From positions 32,010,160-32,074,159 of the forward strand of contig OU744448.1 in assembly GCA_916610825.1 (NCBI GenBank): 64,000 nucleotides of DNA, in the 5' to 3' direction. Positions 36,360-48,406 of the stretch are shown here, piece by piece. Below the pieces are notes generated by a model. That model worked only from the letters and a program-made list of their open reading frames with translations, did no database searches and had not been told where the DNA came from. This DNA comes from Haliclystus octoradiatus. Its lineage: Eukaryota; Cnidaria; Staurozoa; Stauromedusae; Haliclystidae. Made by a program: the position numbers and the translations under genes. Numbering within the stretch: position 1 is the first letter of the stretch; each line of letters begins with the position of its first letter.

Positions 36360-39165
36360 CAGAATTCGATACATTACAGAGTAATCATCGAACAAGATTT
36401 TGCTATTCACAAGGACACTAAAGTCTGCACACATTCGCAATCCATTTGATTATTGTTTATCCAGACAGTTTGAGATTCATTTTCTGCCTTTCCCAATTCA
36501 ATAGGCTCAATAACCTACATATTCCCTAGCCGAGTTAGATCTATGTTAACAGTTGTTTGGAATGGGAGTGGTACAGGCCCAGCAACAGCACGGCAAAACA
36601 TTGGCAAAGCACCCTGTTTTGATTTCATGGAAGCTAAAATACCAGTTATAAACGGGATCGGTTTCTGCAAAATGAACCATCTGGTCACTAACATGATTAC
36701 GAAACCAACAGGCCAAACTTTCTATTAGAATGTACCTTATAAATATTGTATTTACGCTATGTTGAACTACATTTAATTTACAGCTATATATTACTGATAA
36801 CTCGCATTTTCTTATGGACGGATAGCCCGTAGGGCCTTTCGACTACAACCCACGATTACCCCAAGCTGTGCAACACATTTGAGGGAAAAACCATCTTCGT
36901 AGCCTTTATTGTACCAGAACCGGCGGACTTTTCACCAATACTTTTTTGCCATCCTCCTGTTCCGCCTTCGGACAAGGTGCCTAATGTTTTCTACTACATT
37001 TGTCCGCCTTGGTGATTTCGTTGATACAAACTGAAGAAGCTAATCATTTTTATTCGCTGCTTAAACAAAACTGCTGTTCTATTAAATCAAAAATGCTTTA
37101 AACAACAAATATGCTACTGGTCTGCTACCTTATCAAAGGAGATATTGTGAATGATTAATTCAATGATGTAAATTACAATACTTTACCATTTATTTTATTA
37201 TTGTGTCTGTAATTATTTCGCTGCATGTCTGTACATAAAATTGCTGAGTTCACTAAAACGATCATTTTGGACCACCTTCACTTTCAAGGTAAGAATCATT
37301 TCGTTTTTTCAATGATTCTAATCGTTTTGCTTTTGAATATGTTCATATTGCCTTCGTTATTGTTTTGAACTGAAAGTCTTTGGCCGATTTCTTTCTGCTT
37401 ATGGACGTGTCATTTTAGCCAAACTTTTGTGAATTTTTGCATTAAAATATTGGCCACACGTGCACGTGTTTTGTTTAGGCTAGTCAGGCTTCAACTGCCA
37501 CCTTTTAATGTTATTTAGAATCTACTGCCTCTACGCTTTCTACAGACTGTGTATGCCATAGCCTTGTGTGTTTCGCTCCAATGATTTAGTTGTGATTTTC
37601 ATCGCCAATATTTTACTTCAATCTTAGACCTAAATGTATGAATGTAATTCACGACCTCTGGATATGAGATTTCAATAACTATTGACTCGTTCTTTAGAAA
37701 ATTCTTCCAAGGGGTTAATAATTTATTATGCCAATTAATACAAATACTACACCTGTTTCTAACTTGCATTTGTTCATTTAATTCTACATGATTCTCATTT
37801 ACTTCCAATTGTTTGGCTGTCTTCAAATCAAATTTATTTTCATTTGTTTGCATGCAATATACATTCAAGGTTTTGCTTTAGCAACTTGCCGGTGGTCAAG
37901 GGATGATTTATTTGCCGTGATATACACAAAAGTATTGTACTGCTGGCTGCTGAACTATCAAATCACACCCTCTGCGAATTATCTATTTCACCAATGTTAC
38001 CCTTCCTACACAAGGCTTTACTGTTTATTATTGTGGCTGGTTGCCTTCGACTTTAAATTGTATTGAAATTGATATTTGAATACTATTTATCGTAATATGC
38101 GAACTAAAGTATGTCTGATTTAATTATATGTGACTTATTTTACAGTTTCGTTATCTTACGAGTTCAATTGCTTGACAATGAAGTTGTATACAGTTGTATG
38201 AAGTTGTTGCTATATTGATTTATTGTTACCATTGGTATATGGTTTGATAGCTAAAAGTGACTTTAGAGTACTTCTATTTATTATAACATTGACATTGCAT
38301 GGCAATGACGTTCCCCATTCACGTGCGCGCGAGGTATTATGTATTATGTATCACTTTTACATGATGCAATGAATACAGCTACTTTTAATTATCCATGTGC
38401 AACAACATGAATTGCTCACTCCTAATTCCTAATTTTGCAACCTTTGAACGTCATTTTACATGTTCTACCACTTTAATGAATTGGGCTTTCCAGTAACTTC
38501 GTTGCGACTATGCTACTGACTGTTAGTCTCCTGCCGCTGTACAACTTTTTACAATTTGCAATTCCAATCACAGGCTACCTGTCTGATCATTCACTTCTGT
38601 TTGAATTTTTCACGGCTTAATTGTAACTTGTGTGTGTTACTCTTTATGAATGATTTTGACATCGTTGAAATAATTTAAAAAAACAATTCTTCCAACTCTT
38701 CTGATGGATCCAATGTTTCTTTGAACCTTGAAAAGTTGCATATTTCACTTTGATAATTGACTCTAGTTTAGACATCCTACACTGACTAATCTGACTATGG
38801 TCGTATTGCTAATAATGTAATGCGTTCAGAAATCACAAAAATTTCTTTGGGCTCTATGTATTTACAAGCAATATCATAAATTTATCAGAATCTTCTTGGT
38901 GATAATTATGGTACAAAGTAACAACACAACTAAGGTTACACAACTTTTCGACAGATCGACTTCATCCATTCTCAAGTGAATGTTTTTGTATTATCAATTA
39001 AGGTATATATATACATAAAAATTGTTTGCCCCTTGAGGGTAAAGCTACATCATGAAGAATATTTACAGTATGATATCGATATCAGTGACAACAGTAGCTT
39101 GGTAACTATCCTATAGATATATTTCTAATTCCTATAGGAAATGCTGTATCATGAAATGCATGCAG
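36360..39165. other. Unassigned AT-rich sequence within the insertion block
   Basis: Open frames at 36543-36728, 37599-37868 (minus) and 37788-38066 have no recognised domains. Near 38930-38995 the sequence TTTTCGACAGATCGACTTCA followed by TTCTCAAGTGAATG resembles terminal repeats of Penelope-like elements. A similar phrase at 35500-35535 (GTTTCGGCTATCGTCTGTG, CATTCTCAAGAGTG) may mark the other side. Confidence 0.4.
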
Positions 39166-40447
39166 TTATTTGAAAACCTTGGCACGGCTGGAATCACCTT
39201 GAACGTTTAATGTTGGTTTCAGTTCTTGAATTGCCAGCATTTCATTCACGAAACAATTGAATTTACCTTTGCACTTTCTTATGATTTTAATGTTTTTCAA
39301 ATTCATCAGTACATATGCCATGCTCTTGACGGCCGTTTGTACCAAGGTTGCCTTTGTTGTGTTCATCTATGCGTTCATATAGGGGCCATCATGTATAGCC
39401 GACATAGTCTGCTTCACACAGACCACATTTAAAATGATATATGACGCATTGCTGGGTCTACAAATCTGGCTTCTTCTCATGGGTACGCAAATCGTCGTTG
39501 AACTTCATACTTTTAAAAATAGCGTTAAAATTTACACCTTTCTTATAATTTAAACTGTAAAGTTCTTTCCTTGTTTCATCACATGATTGTTGATCTTTAA
39601 ACGGTAAAACTATAAAAACATGTTTTATATTATCGCCTTGTAATACTGAAGAATTAAAGATGTTAAAAAGTACTCTACATTCAATATTAAAATCAGCTTT
39701 AGAGGAACAAAGACGATGCGGTCTGTGAAGCATTGTCTTTAAAATACCAGTTTTATACCTTTGGTCTGCATGACCCTGATAATGTAAAAGAAGTCCTTTG
39801 CTCGTTATAGTGTGTTGCATTCAGAACAGATAATAAATTTTCTGCTTCTTTTATAGTTTTTACTATTGCCTATGTGCCATCCATATAGCACCAGTACAAA
39901 TTCGGTAGTTTATTAGATGCTGATAAAAAAATGTCTATATTGCACATAAAAACATTAGCTAATAAAGGTCCCAATGGTGATCCCGTTGCCACTCCATCTG
40001 ATTGTTCATACAGCTCACCATTGAATTGAAACAATTGATCTTTGGTACTGATCAACAATAGCTCACGCAGGTCGTCAAATTGGCGTTAAATTCAAGGGAT
40101 ACTATTCATTGAACCAATTGTTAGAAAATGCATCCGTTACTAAAATTTGAATTGTTTCCAGTATGGGGACGTTGGTAAACAGAGCACTCACTTCGAAAGA
40201 GACCATAACACTACCTTTTTGAAATTTTACCTTAACTATCTCTTCGCTAAAATTTAATACATCTGATATTCCTTTTTTTCCTTTTGACCCTCCAAACATT
40301 TTTATGAAGATATCCCTTTGCTTTAAATACTGGTCTTGGTAAGATCATCATCTTCAAGTTCATCGTGACGGCATTTAGCATTACACGAAACAAACCAAGC
40401 ATTGGCTTCTTGATATCATGTAAGACTAAAATACTTTTTCGGTCCAT
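39166..40447 (-). pseudogene. Penelope-like element: RT plus GIY-YIG endonuclease (decayed)
   Basis: On the minus strand, 40299-40102 contains VMVSFEVSALFTNVPILETI (RT motif A region). 40058-39870 contains DGVATGSPLGPLLANVFMC (motif B) and ends in YMDGT where the catalytic YxDD is expected. 39820-39458 is the RT thumb and linker. 39450-39166 is a GIY-YIG endonuclease piece (FKCGLCEADYVGYT, then AIQELKPTLNVQGDSS). The combination RT then GIY-YIG identifies an EN-containing Penelope-like element. The frame changes repeatedly, a TGA interrupts the GIY-YIG part, and the catalytic box is altered, so it is inactive. The 5' part is missing or not recognised. Confidence 0.8.
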
Positions 40448-40507
40448 CGCAATGTCAGTGAAGATTCTTCTACTTTATAACTCGCAGCGCCAATTTGTCG
40501 TTTGACA

Positions 40508-41131
40508 ATGATTAAGAAAATTCATGAATCAATGAGTACAACAGGAGATCCAACATAATTTGATTTTTTAGTAATTAACAGCTACTTTTATAATATACAT
40601 GAAAATGAGGTTAAGATAAAGAGGCTACATACAAGAATATCATTAATGTAATACAACAAATAGTAGGTAGTAGGATTAAGCTGTAGAAAGAAATGCGTTC
40701 CACCTGAATGGCTGGCAACCAATCGTCATTCTTTGTAGAAATTTGAAATAATCGAACATTTTTATATATCAAGTGTTGAAGCAAAGGGAATCGTCTACTA
40801 GGTAAATAATATGTAGATCGTCAACTTCTGGACATATGACTTTCCACATTATCGGAAAAAATCATAAAGAATAAATCGAGACAATCCCAGTTATGTAATT
40901 ATGTTTAGAAGCAGATGCTCTACAATTTATCTTTCTTTATAATTCGAACTATTTCTACTAGTAATAGTTCTCCTGTTAATTTGAATTGAATCCAAAGCTT
41001 CTTTCCAAATTCTATATTATCGATTCTGATTGAATTTGTATCTGAAAAAACAAAACAAGATGCATCTTTTGTTTCGCTTTCAAATTGCAACGATATGATT
41101 CATGTCCTGTAAAATACTGCACTTTATATCC
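40508..41131. other. Resumed paralogous flank of apple copy 1, then unassigned sequence
   Basis: 40508-40660 matches 62018-62165 next to the last exon of copy 2 (GAGGCTACATACAAGAAT). Beyond that, similarity is lost and the terminal exon is not found. Confidence 0.5.
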
Positions 41132-42054
41132 TTAAGGGGGTTCGTGACAGTAGCCCCATTTTGAATTTATAATTAGTCATTTTTGTAAAAAAAATACAAT
41201 TTAAAGATGGCAGCTTGTCTCGTAAGAAGAAGCGGGAAATGTGAAAACGCAGCATTAACTCAAATGTTTTTAAAATTGGCTTTTGGATATTCAATCAAAT
41301 GAGATATGTCATAATATTTATTTTCTATAAGTGCCTCAGTAGTGCTTGAAACGTTATTTTTGCTAATAATGGCTAAAATAGTGGCAGCATACATTTGTTT
41401 CTGCTTCTGAAGTGGGAGTTTTTTTGTTGTGAAATTACAATGTTTAAATTATGTAGTGACTTCCGAAAGGTAAGTTTGAAAGCATTCAAACTCATTTCAA
41501 CATTGCTTTTGATATATAATTTCTTCATTAACTCATCAAATGGCCTTGGTTATTGTCTGTATTTGGGATCTAGCCATGCAAAGATTAACCTAGCTATTTA
41601 TGATCTAAAAATCCAACATATCATTTCACTATTTAGAAGTCTCAAAATCTTTCCCACTGTTTAAAAACAATTGTTTTCAGATTTTGTCCATTAAACTGGT
41701 GGGCTCCTATAAGATTCCTGAGGGAGCTGATTGAAATTAACTCAGTTCTATTTTAATTTATTTTATGGGTTTTAATGAGTAAAATGGGGTATAATTATCC
41801 TCATTCCTCTGATGAGAAAATTAATTTGAGGAATTCATGTTATATTTGTCAAATAGAATTTCTACATATGTACGCCATTATGCTACATAAATTTTTTGCT
41901 TGAAATATCCTGGAGCTCATTTTCCCCTTGTAGAGAACTGAATTTCCGTCATTAAATTGAATATTTCCACTTTGATCCACTTTTACCGGCAAACAAATAC
42001 GGTGACCTCTTATTTTTATTTGTGATATAGATAGTACACACCATAGACATAATA

Positions 42055-43813
42055 GGGCTCTTTCACGCCTACGTCACACATTTTTCGCGAAAAGCATTGT
42101 GGGATACCTCAACGTACATTGCATTTTATTGCGTTGTCGAATTTGTTGAGCCGCGGCTGAATTTTATCTCACAACATCATTTATTTTAGCTGTTTTACTT
42201 GCTGCTATCAGATTCACTATGGATCTTGACCATCCTATGATTGTTCTAGATGGAGTAGAGGTGCCTGGTGCTGTTTTACCTCATATTCCTTCAAATTGTT
42301 GATTTGTTCAAGTAAAACGTTGGCTTGAAAAATGTCATGGTGAAAACAACTGGATTGAAATCTTTTCTGTTGTGTCGAAGGGTCGAAGGCATATTTATCT
42401 GTTGCAAAAGCAGTTGAACCAAAGATTGATAGTGGATATTTAGTATGGATTTAAATATATTTCCCTTTCAACTTCAGCATTATCTTGTGATAGTTTTAGT
42501 GTTGGTCTGTTGCAAATACCAACAACAGACTGGCGTGAATTTCTGTCAAGAGACTTGGCTTCTTGCTATTCTTGCTTTAATTATGGTCATATTTATCATT
42601 ACATTGTGGAGTCATCGTCAGAAAATGTGTTTTATCAATATAACAACAGTGAAGAAGAAGAAGATGTGTGTGAGGATCCATATACTACATGTTACCAGCC
42701 AAACCCTTGAAGAAAGGTAGGCCTACAGCATACATTTTGTAGCACGTCGTTTTGTTGAAACATTTATGATATTGTTATATCGAACTAGCAAATTACTTTT
42801 GAGGGCTTATGTTCAACATAAATTCCATGGAAAAAGAATTTTCGTCAAAAGTGAATATTGTTTTAAGTAAGGCAAGTGGATCGGTGTTCATCCTCTTGTA
42901 TTGCAAATACGCAGAGGTTGTTTAGGCTAAATCAGAACTACGTAGTAACGTAGGCTACCTATCCTATTTATCATCAGTGTTTATCCACTCTTGTCATCCC
43001 AATTAGGACATTCCGGGGCTATTTTCTTGTGTATTATTCTCAGTTAGTGTTATTTAGTGTTTCAAATTATCAATTTTCAGGAGAGATCAACTATGTAGCC
43101 TCAAGATGTCACTATGGTGTATTTCAGATTATTATGTGGTTACGATGATTGCTATTTACTTGGGTCTGTTTATAATTGATTTACAATATATAACTATTTA
43201 TTAAGAGATTATCGACTGTATTTACTGGTTATATATTTCATCATTATTAATTGAATGTATTATGTTTAAAAGTTGTCATTTGATAGCGACGAGAATATCG
43301 ACTATAAGCCGACCGAATGATATGTTGCTAATACTCATTTGTAGTTAAAATACTATTTATAAAATAATTGAAAGGAAATTCTACGTGTCTTCTTGGTAGT
43401 TTTGAATATGTGTGTTCATGTGTATTACTTGCTACAAGTCTTTATTTTATTTCTAGTAAAACTGGTATACATTTTTAAATTTAGTTGTTGTTATTGTTTT
43501 GTTGTTTTCTACCAATTCACACTTTTTGCCAAGATTTTGGAAGCGAATACAAAACGTTCATACGGCTTATTTCTCCGGATTTCAGGAATCTGATTTACAG
43601 GTACCCCAACAGTAATGCTTCGTGGTACCTTTCGTTTTTGGTTTATCACGTTCTGTGGATTGCATATCGAGTAAATTAGTTTTTAACTTGGGCAATAAAC
43701 ATCAACGAACGCGGTCAAAACGCAGCTAACTCAGAAATGATATCGAAGTGTTGTACGTTGTGCTATCCCATACGGCTTTACGCGAATCTATTTATAAGTC
43801 GGTGAAAGAGCCC
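42055..43813 (+). mobile_element. TA-flanked TIR element (GGGCTCTTTCAC ends), nested
   Basis: GGGCTCTTTCACGCCTACGT at the left mirrors the right end (rc GGGCTCTTTCACCGACTTAT). Further matches inside each end are TTCGCG, AAAGC, TGGGATA and CAACGTACA. TA on both sides is the likely duplication. It carries the gene fragment at 42220-42710 and is 1.76 kb long. Confidence 0.7.
42220..42710 (+). pseudogene. SAP-like N-terminal fragment of a YqaJ-type gene (tentative)
   Basis: An ATG at 42220 starts MDLDHPMIVLDGVEVPGAVL, then PHIPSNC, stop, FVQVKRWLEKCHGEN. The IPxC..x.LKRWL phrase resembles the SAP-like start of metazoan proteins that carry a YqaJ viral-recombinase exonuclease further on. The frame ending near 42710 gives WREFLSRDLASCYSCFNYGH and an acidic stretch, which may be the following segment. 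Stops and frame changes break the reading and the nuclease domain itself is absent. It is either a transposon's own gene remnant or a captured host 5' end. Confidence 0.35.
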
Positions 43814-44471
43814 TATTGACAGAAAATTTTAAGAAAAAATTATAGTTTTTTATATCAGCATCTTGATGTAAAGTACTGAAAATAGGTGAAACTGAGCACT
43901 CTCCAGGAGGTCTCATTAGAGACAACCATGATTAAATATGCTGTAAATCAATTTTAAATATGCTGTGTGTTGATACATGTCTGATAGTCTTTCTTCAAAA
44001 AATCTGTGTTGCTCATGCATCCGTCTAATTTTTTGAAGACTATCAAACAACTGTGCAGATTTTGGTCCCCAAAATCAGTGGGGGTTTGAGCGACCCCTGT
44101 GCCCCATAATATGGTGACCCCTCATTTTTATTTCATATTTTCAGACTTCTATACTTTAAAGAATGATTCCACCAAATGTCAACGATTTATTATAGAACTG
44201 AAATTTGGCATTATGTGTAGCGAACCCCCTTAATTGTTCCAGCAGATGATTTTTCATAGTCAATATAACATCGCCATTTACTAATAGCATTTTCCAATTA
44301 TTGCAGAATGGAATAAACAATTGAAATAGTGACAAACTTCAAAATACTCAAAATAACATCTAAACTCCACGGTTGCCTTATGTATTGACTTTAATATTTT
44401 GTTTGTGACGATGTGAAACCCTGGTTTGCAAACACAAAAACTAGCGCGAATTATGAATTTTAATTCATACC

Positions 44472-45262
44472 TAGAATGCGTCCAGACTAAAACGTTTCCG
44501 AAGGAAAGTGTAAAGTCTGAGTAGCCGACCGAACAAAGCTGTTTTGCTGACACTGTACTATACTGGTGCCGCCTTAAAAAAACCTTAATTTCCGGTCTCA
44601 GTTATGTGAGTGAAAATCACGTTTACATGTTGTTAAACATTAAAAAACATCCAAACTTTGGGAATAAATCGTTGAAAACAGACAGAGTTTATGACACTCA
44701 TTCGAGAGAAAAATTGAGTAGAAACTGTATTGTTTGTATAGTATATTGTTTAACCGAAGGAGGAATTGATTATTTGTGTCCAAATGTTATAAAATACTAA
44801 TGTTCTAATTCCTATATTTGTAAATTTTTGTTGACTTTATAAAGTGACATTCCTTACTCGTTCATCAAAAGTTCTCCATACGTTCGAATAGGATTGATAC
44901 AAATTCATTCTAAAATAAAACATTAATTGTCAATAGTTTCTTTGAAATTTTCTTCACTAAGCCAAAACTGTTACTCGATTTTAAAATAGATTTAACACAA
45001 ATGCGTTGTATATTTTCATAAATTGAGATTGTCTTCAAAATCCGAAAGTTTTCCTAAATGTGGCACCACTTTGTTTATCACATGACTGATACCCACAATC
45101 TGATTGGTTGGCATCGATTTAAAACCATGTGATAAAAGCTAACCAATAGGATTGAGTCACTGCTTTTGCAAGTCTAGTGCATTGTCAGCAAAACGACTTT
45201 GTTTGGTCTGCTACGCAGACTTTACATTTTCCTTCAGGAACGTTTAGTCTGGACGCAGGCTA
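44472..45262. mobile_element. hAT-like MITE with ~90-bp TIRs
   Basis: TAGAATGCGTCCAGACTAAA at the left mirrors the right end (rc TAGCCTGCGTCCAGACTAAA). The arms continue through GAAGGAAA.TGTAAAGTCTG and GTTTTGCTGACA. TAG ends and imperfectly matching 8-bp flanks (TTCATACC against TGTATACC) suggest the hAT superfamily. The small plus frame 44606-44800 inside is probably not a gene. Confidence 0.7.
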
Positions 45263-48007
45263 ATGTATACCAGAAATCAAATTTCTAAAACCCTGTCATG
45301 AAAAAAGGACTGAAAGTGGACTGTAAATACACCATTCTGAGGTGTTTAAATTGCCGTCCTTGAAAACGTATGCGATACACTAGGTAACTGTGAGATTTAG
45401 ATGTTGTTTATATCCTTTTGAATTTTTACATCAAAATTAATTTGGACATTTTCTCTTTACTTCACGATTTTGAATAATTTCGGTAGCAGAACGTTTTTTA
45501 ATATATTCTCTAGCACCATCAAATAATTGATAAATTTTTATAGGGATTTCCATTGACTTTGCTAGAATTCGAAACTCAAAGTTCCCTTATGCTGCTACCA
45601 TGTTGAATTTCCTTTCCGAGTCTCAGTCATATCATTCAATGCCGCCAAAATGCTCAATCTTGTCTAATACGTGTATGGCTAACATAAGTCAAATAAATAA
45701 ATAAATATGTATTTTTAAAAATTTTAACCTGATTTCCTTTTGTTGTAGGATTATAATCTGCAGCCAGCAAACTTTCTGGAAACAGGATAGTAATCAATTT
45801 TATACTTAAATTCCTTCTTTTCAAATAACCTAATTGATCAAGTTAATCAGAAGAAATACGGTAATATGTTACGCTTATCACTAGAACTTTAAAAATCCAC
45901 CTCATTTGTTAGATAAGTGAAAACTATATTATAAAATATAATGAAAAAATGTTAAAATTCAAAAATAATTTGATTCAGCAAGTATTATTTCATCGACTGA
46001 GCTTACTTATTACAGCCATATATTTACTACTATATCCATTATAGTGGGGTGGAAAAAACTTAATGGGAGTCACAGTCCGATTATCTTTCTGAAAAGTTTC
46101 ACGCAAATCAAAACAACTTGGATGAAATGTACTTTCAAATCAACATTAATTAAATTCATATGATTCTAAATTTTACAATTTACGTGTACAAATATTGCAG
46201 AAAAACAATGCAATATAAAACATACATAGGTATGTAACTAACTACTTTTAGACGGAGCCTACGTGTTTACAAACATAATTTTTATCAAAATTCGATAATG
46301 AGTCAATGATCAAAGTATCCGTACTAAAAAAAGGAGTCATCCAGTGGTGTTATAATTTTATTGCGTTTCGGTGCTAAATTTCTATTTTGAATGCTAACAA
46401 ATCTCTTCCCATTCTTTCAATCCCCATTATTCTTGTATCAAGTAAACATCAAAATGAAATTTTGCATCAGTCGAGTTCAGTTGTAGTTCAGTTGTAGTTT
46501 TCAACTCTTTCTTCCGTCCACAATCCGTATGACGCTAGTAGCCAGTGAATTGATTTCGTCGTAAACATTTCTTCAAGCGTCGTAACTTCCCAAACCAGTT
46601 CGATCATAATTATCTTGGCAGAGATGCTTCCATGTTCGTTTTACGAAATGTTTTTTTCAAAAATCGCGTGCGTGTGCTAGGAAGACACGGAGGCGGGCAG
46701 TGTATCATAAAAACGAGTGATTGAAATCTGGGTCCAGATTTCAAAGACAAAAATTTGCAAAGGCTGCTGGTCATTCTATGGTCTTTAAATTATTTTGAAT
46801 TGAATTTTCCTCTCATTGTTTCATTACAATTTGTATGTTATTTTCTATAAATTGCCTTTTTATTCATATAATTTCAATTAATATTTTTCTACACCTATTC
46901 CAAATTCTCAGGCATTTCCAATTTTAATTATGATATTTTCAAATGAGTGTTCGATTTTATTTCCGATTAAATTTCAATGAGAAATTATTTTGTAAATCTC
47001 TAAATTTAATTTGAAAATTTCTGATATCCATTTGCAGAAGGTGTGATACTTTTCCTGTATTCAAAGATGATTTGGATAAGTAGAGAGACATTTTTCTCCT
47101 CTTAATTTATTTTTTAATTGTGTAATAATATTTGGACGGGCAATCTTTCATTTTACGGAGATAAATAGGGGCTGCCAAGTGTAATATTTTGTACTGGTGC
47201 TTCAAAATCATCAAATTTAAACAATAATTATTTTTCAGAGAAAATGCAGTAATACAGATAATTTTACCAAGCTAAAAAAAATTGTACGAGAAAACTCCCT
47301 AAATCAATACCCAATCGACAATATTTAAACAGTTCATGTTGTTATTTTTTCATGTAATAAGCAATTGAGACGGTAAAGTTCGACCTACCTAAGGTGCACC
47401 TACTACTCTTTTCTTTCTATAGTAATGGCTCCTTTTCATTAAGAGCATTAATTTGAACCTAGCCGCTGGGCCGTGATTATAAATGCCTAACAAAGCACCG
47501 TAGTTACTGAAAATGAAATCCTCTCTGGTTCATTCCAATCACCTTCAGAATGTGATACTCATATGATTTTTACCTTAGTCAAAACTTGGTTGATCTCTGT
47601 GGATGTAGACCGCATTCTATCAGATATAATCAGATCTGAAATTCGGTTATTCTGCCATATCAATTAACCCTGTCAATTATGAATTTTTTCGACTTTTCCA
47701 TATTGATTTCAAAGTAATCTCAAAGGTAATTCTGCAAAAAAATATTGGGCTCCCAGATTATATTTTGATTAACTGCAAATGAACTTTTACAGGAATTTTA
47801 TGTTGCATAAATATTGCATGGCAACATACGAGAGAATTAAAAACATTGTATCGGCAATATTTGACATCAATAGAACATTCCTGTTTTTACATAATTGACA
47901 ATCTGCTACATTGTTTTGAAAAATATATAGGATTGCCTTGTTTCTATTCAAAATGGAACTTACTGTTCCAAAGATCCTCAAATTGGAGATAGGCGAAATA
48001 TACTGTA
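45263..48007. other. 2.7 kb of AT-rich sequence with no recognised feature
   Basis: A small AATA microsatellite occurs at about 45690-45705 and a short direct repeat (CAGTTGTAGTT) near 46480. The minus frame 47787-47981 has no recognised domain. No inverted termini were found. Confidence 0.4.
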
Positions 48008-48406
48008 TTCATGTAACTGTTTTTCATTTATTTTTTCAATGAATGATGTATAATATGTGGCCTGGATGCAACTTTGATAAACGATCATGACAGAAATGAC
48101 GAATAGTCTATAATTGTAACATATTCTTAAAGAAGAAATATGCAAATTGTTTTCGATTATGTCTGTAAAAGGGAAAACATGTTCTTCTGTAGAAACTGGA
48201 ATGTATATATAGAATTATGTTGATTTTAATTAACTGTCATTGCTTACAAACCCATTTCAAATTCGCAAATATGAAGCATTGTCAACCTAAAGATTCTGAG
48301 TTAGATTTGACTGCAATGAAATAGCCGGGTCTAATATGCAAACATCATTCAATAACAGTTCATGTAAAAAAAATATGACGCATCTCTTTTTATGATTCCT
48401 CTCTAG
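48008..48406. other. Upstream flank of fucolectin-like copy 2 (paralogous to 7720-8039)
   Basis: Aligns with the copy 1 flank, with indels, and ends at acceptor CCTCTCTAG. No upstream exon is visible. Confidence 0.6.

Larger units (their letters stand above)
35300..40507. mobile_element. 5.2-kb insertion block in the flank of apple-domain copy 1
   Basis: Similarity to copy 2 runs to about 35300 (61890 in copy 2) and resumes at about 40508 with AATGAGTACAACA (62040 in copy 2). Copy 2 has only about 120 bp between these points. The extra DNA in copy 1 therefore came in after the duplication. It includes a hairpin MITE, a gypsy relic and a Penelope-like element. Exact ends are not fixed. Confidence 0.65.
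41136..44229. mobile_element. TTAA-flanked TIR element (GGGGGTTCG ends), hosting a nested element
   Basis: TTAA (41132-41135) precedes GGGGGTTCGTGACAGTAGCC, and the right end mirrors it (CGAACCCCC then TTAA 44230-44233). Inner similarity of the ends (ATGCC.AAATTT against GCCCCATTTTGAATTT) supports a degenerate longer TIR. Without the nested insert it is about 1.3 kb and has no transposase. It is non-autonomous. The TTAA preference is shared with piggyBac-like elements, but the terminal bases are not the usual piggyBac CCY. Confidence 0.65.
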
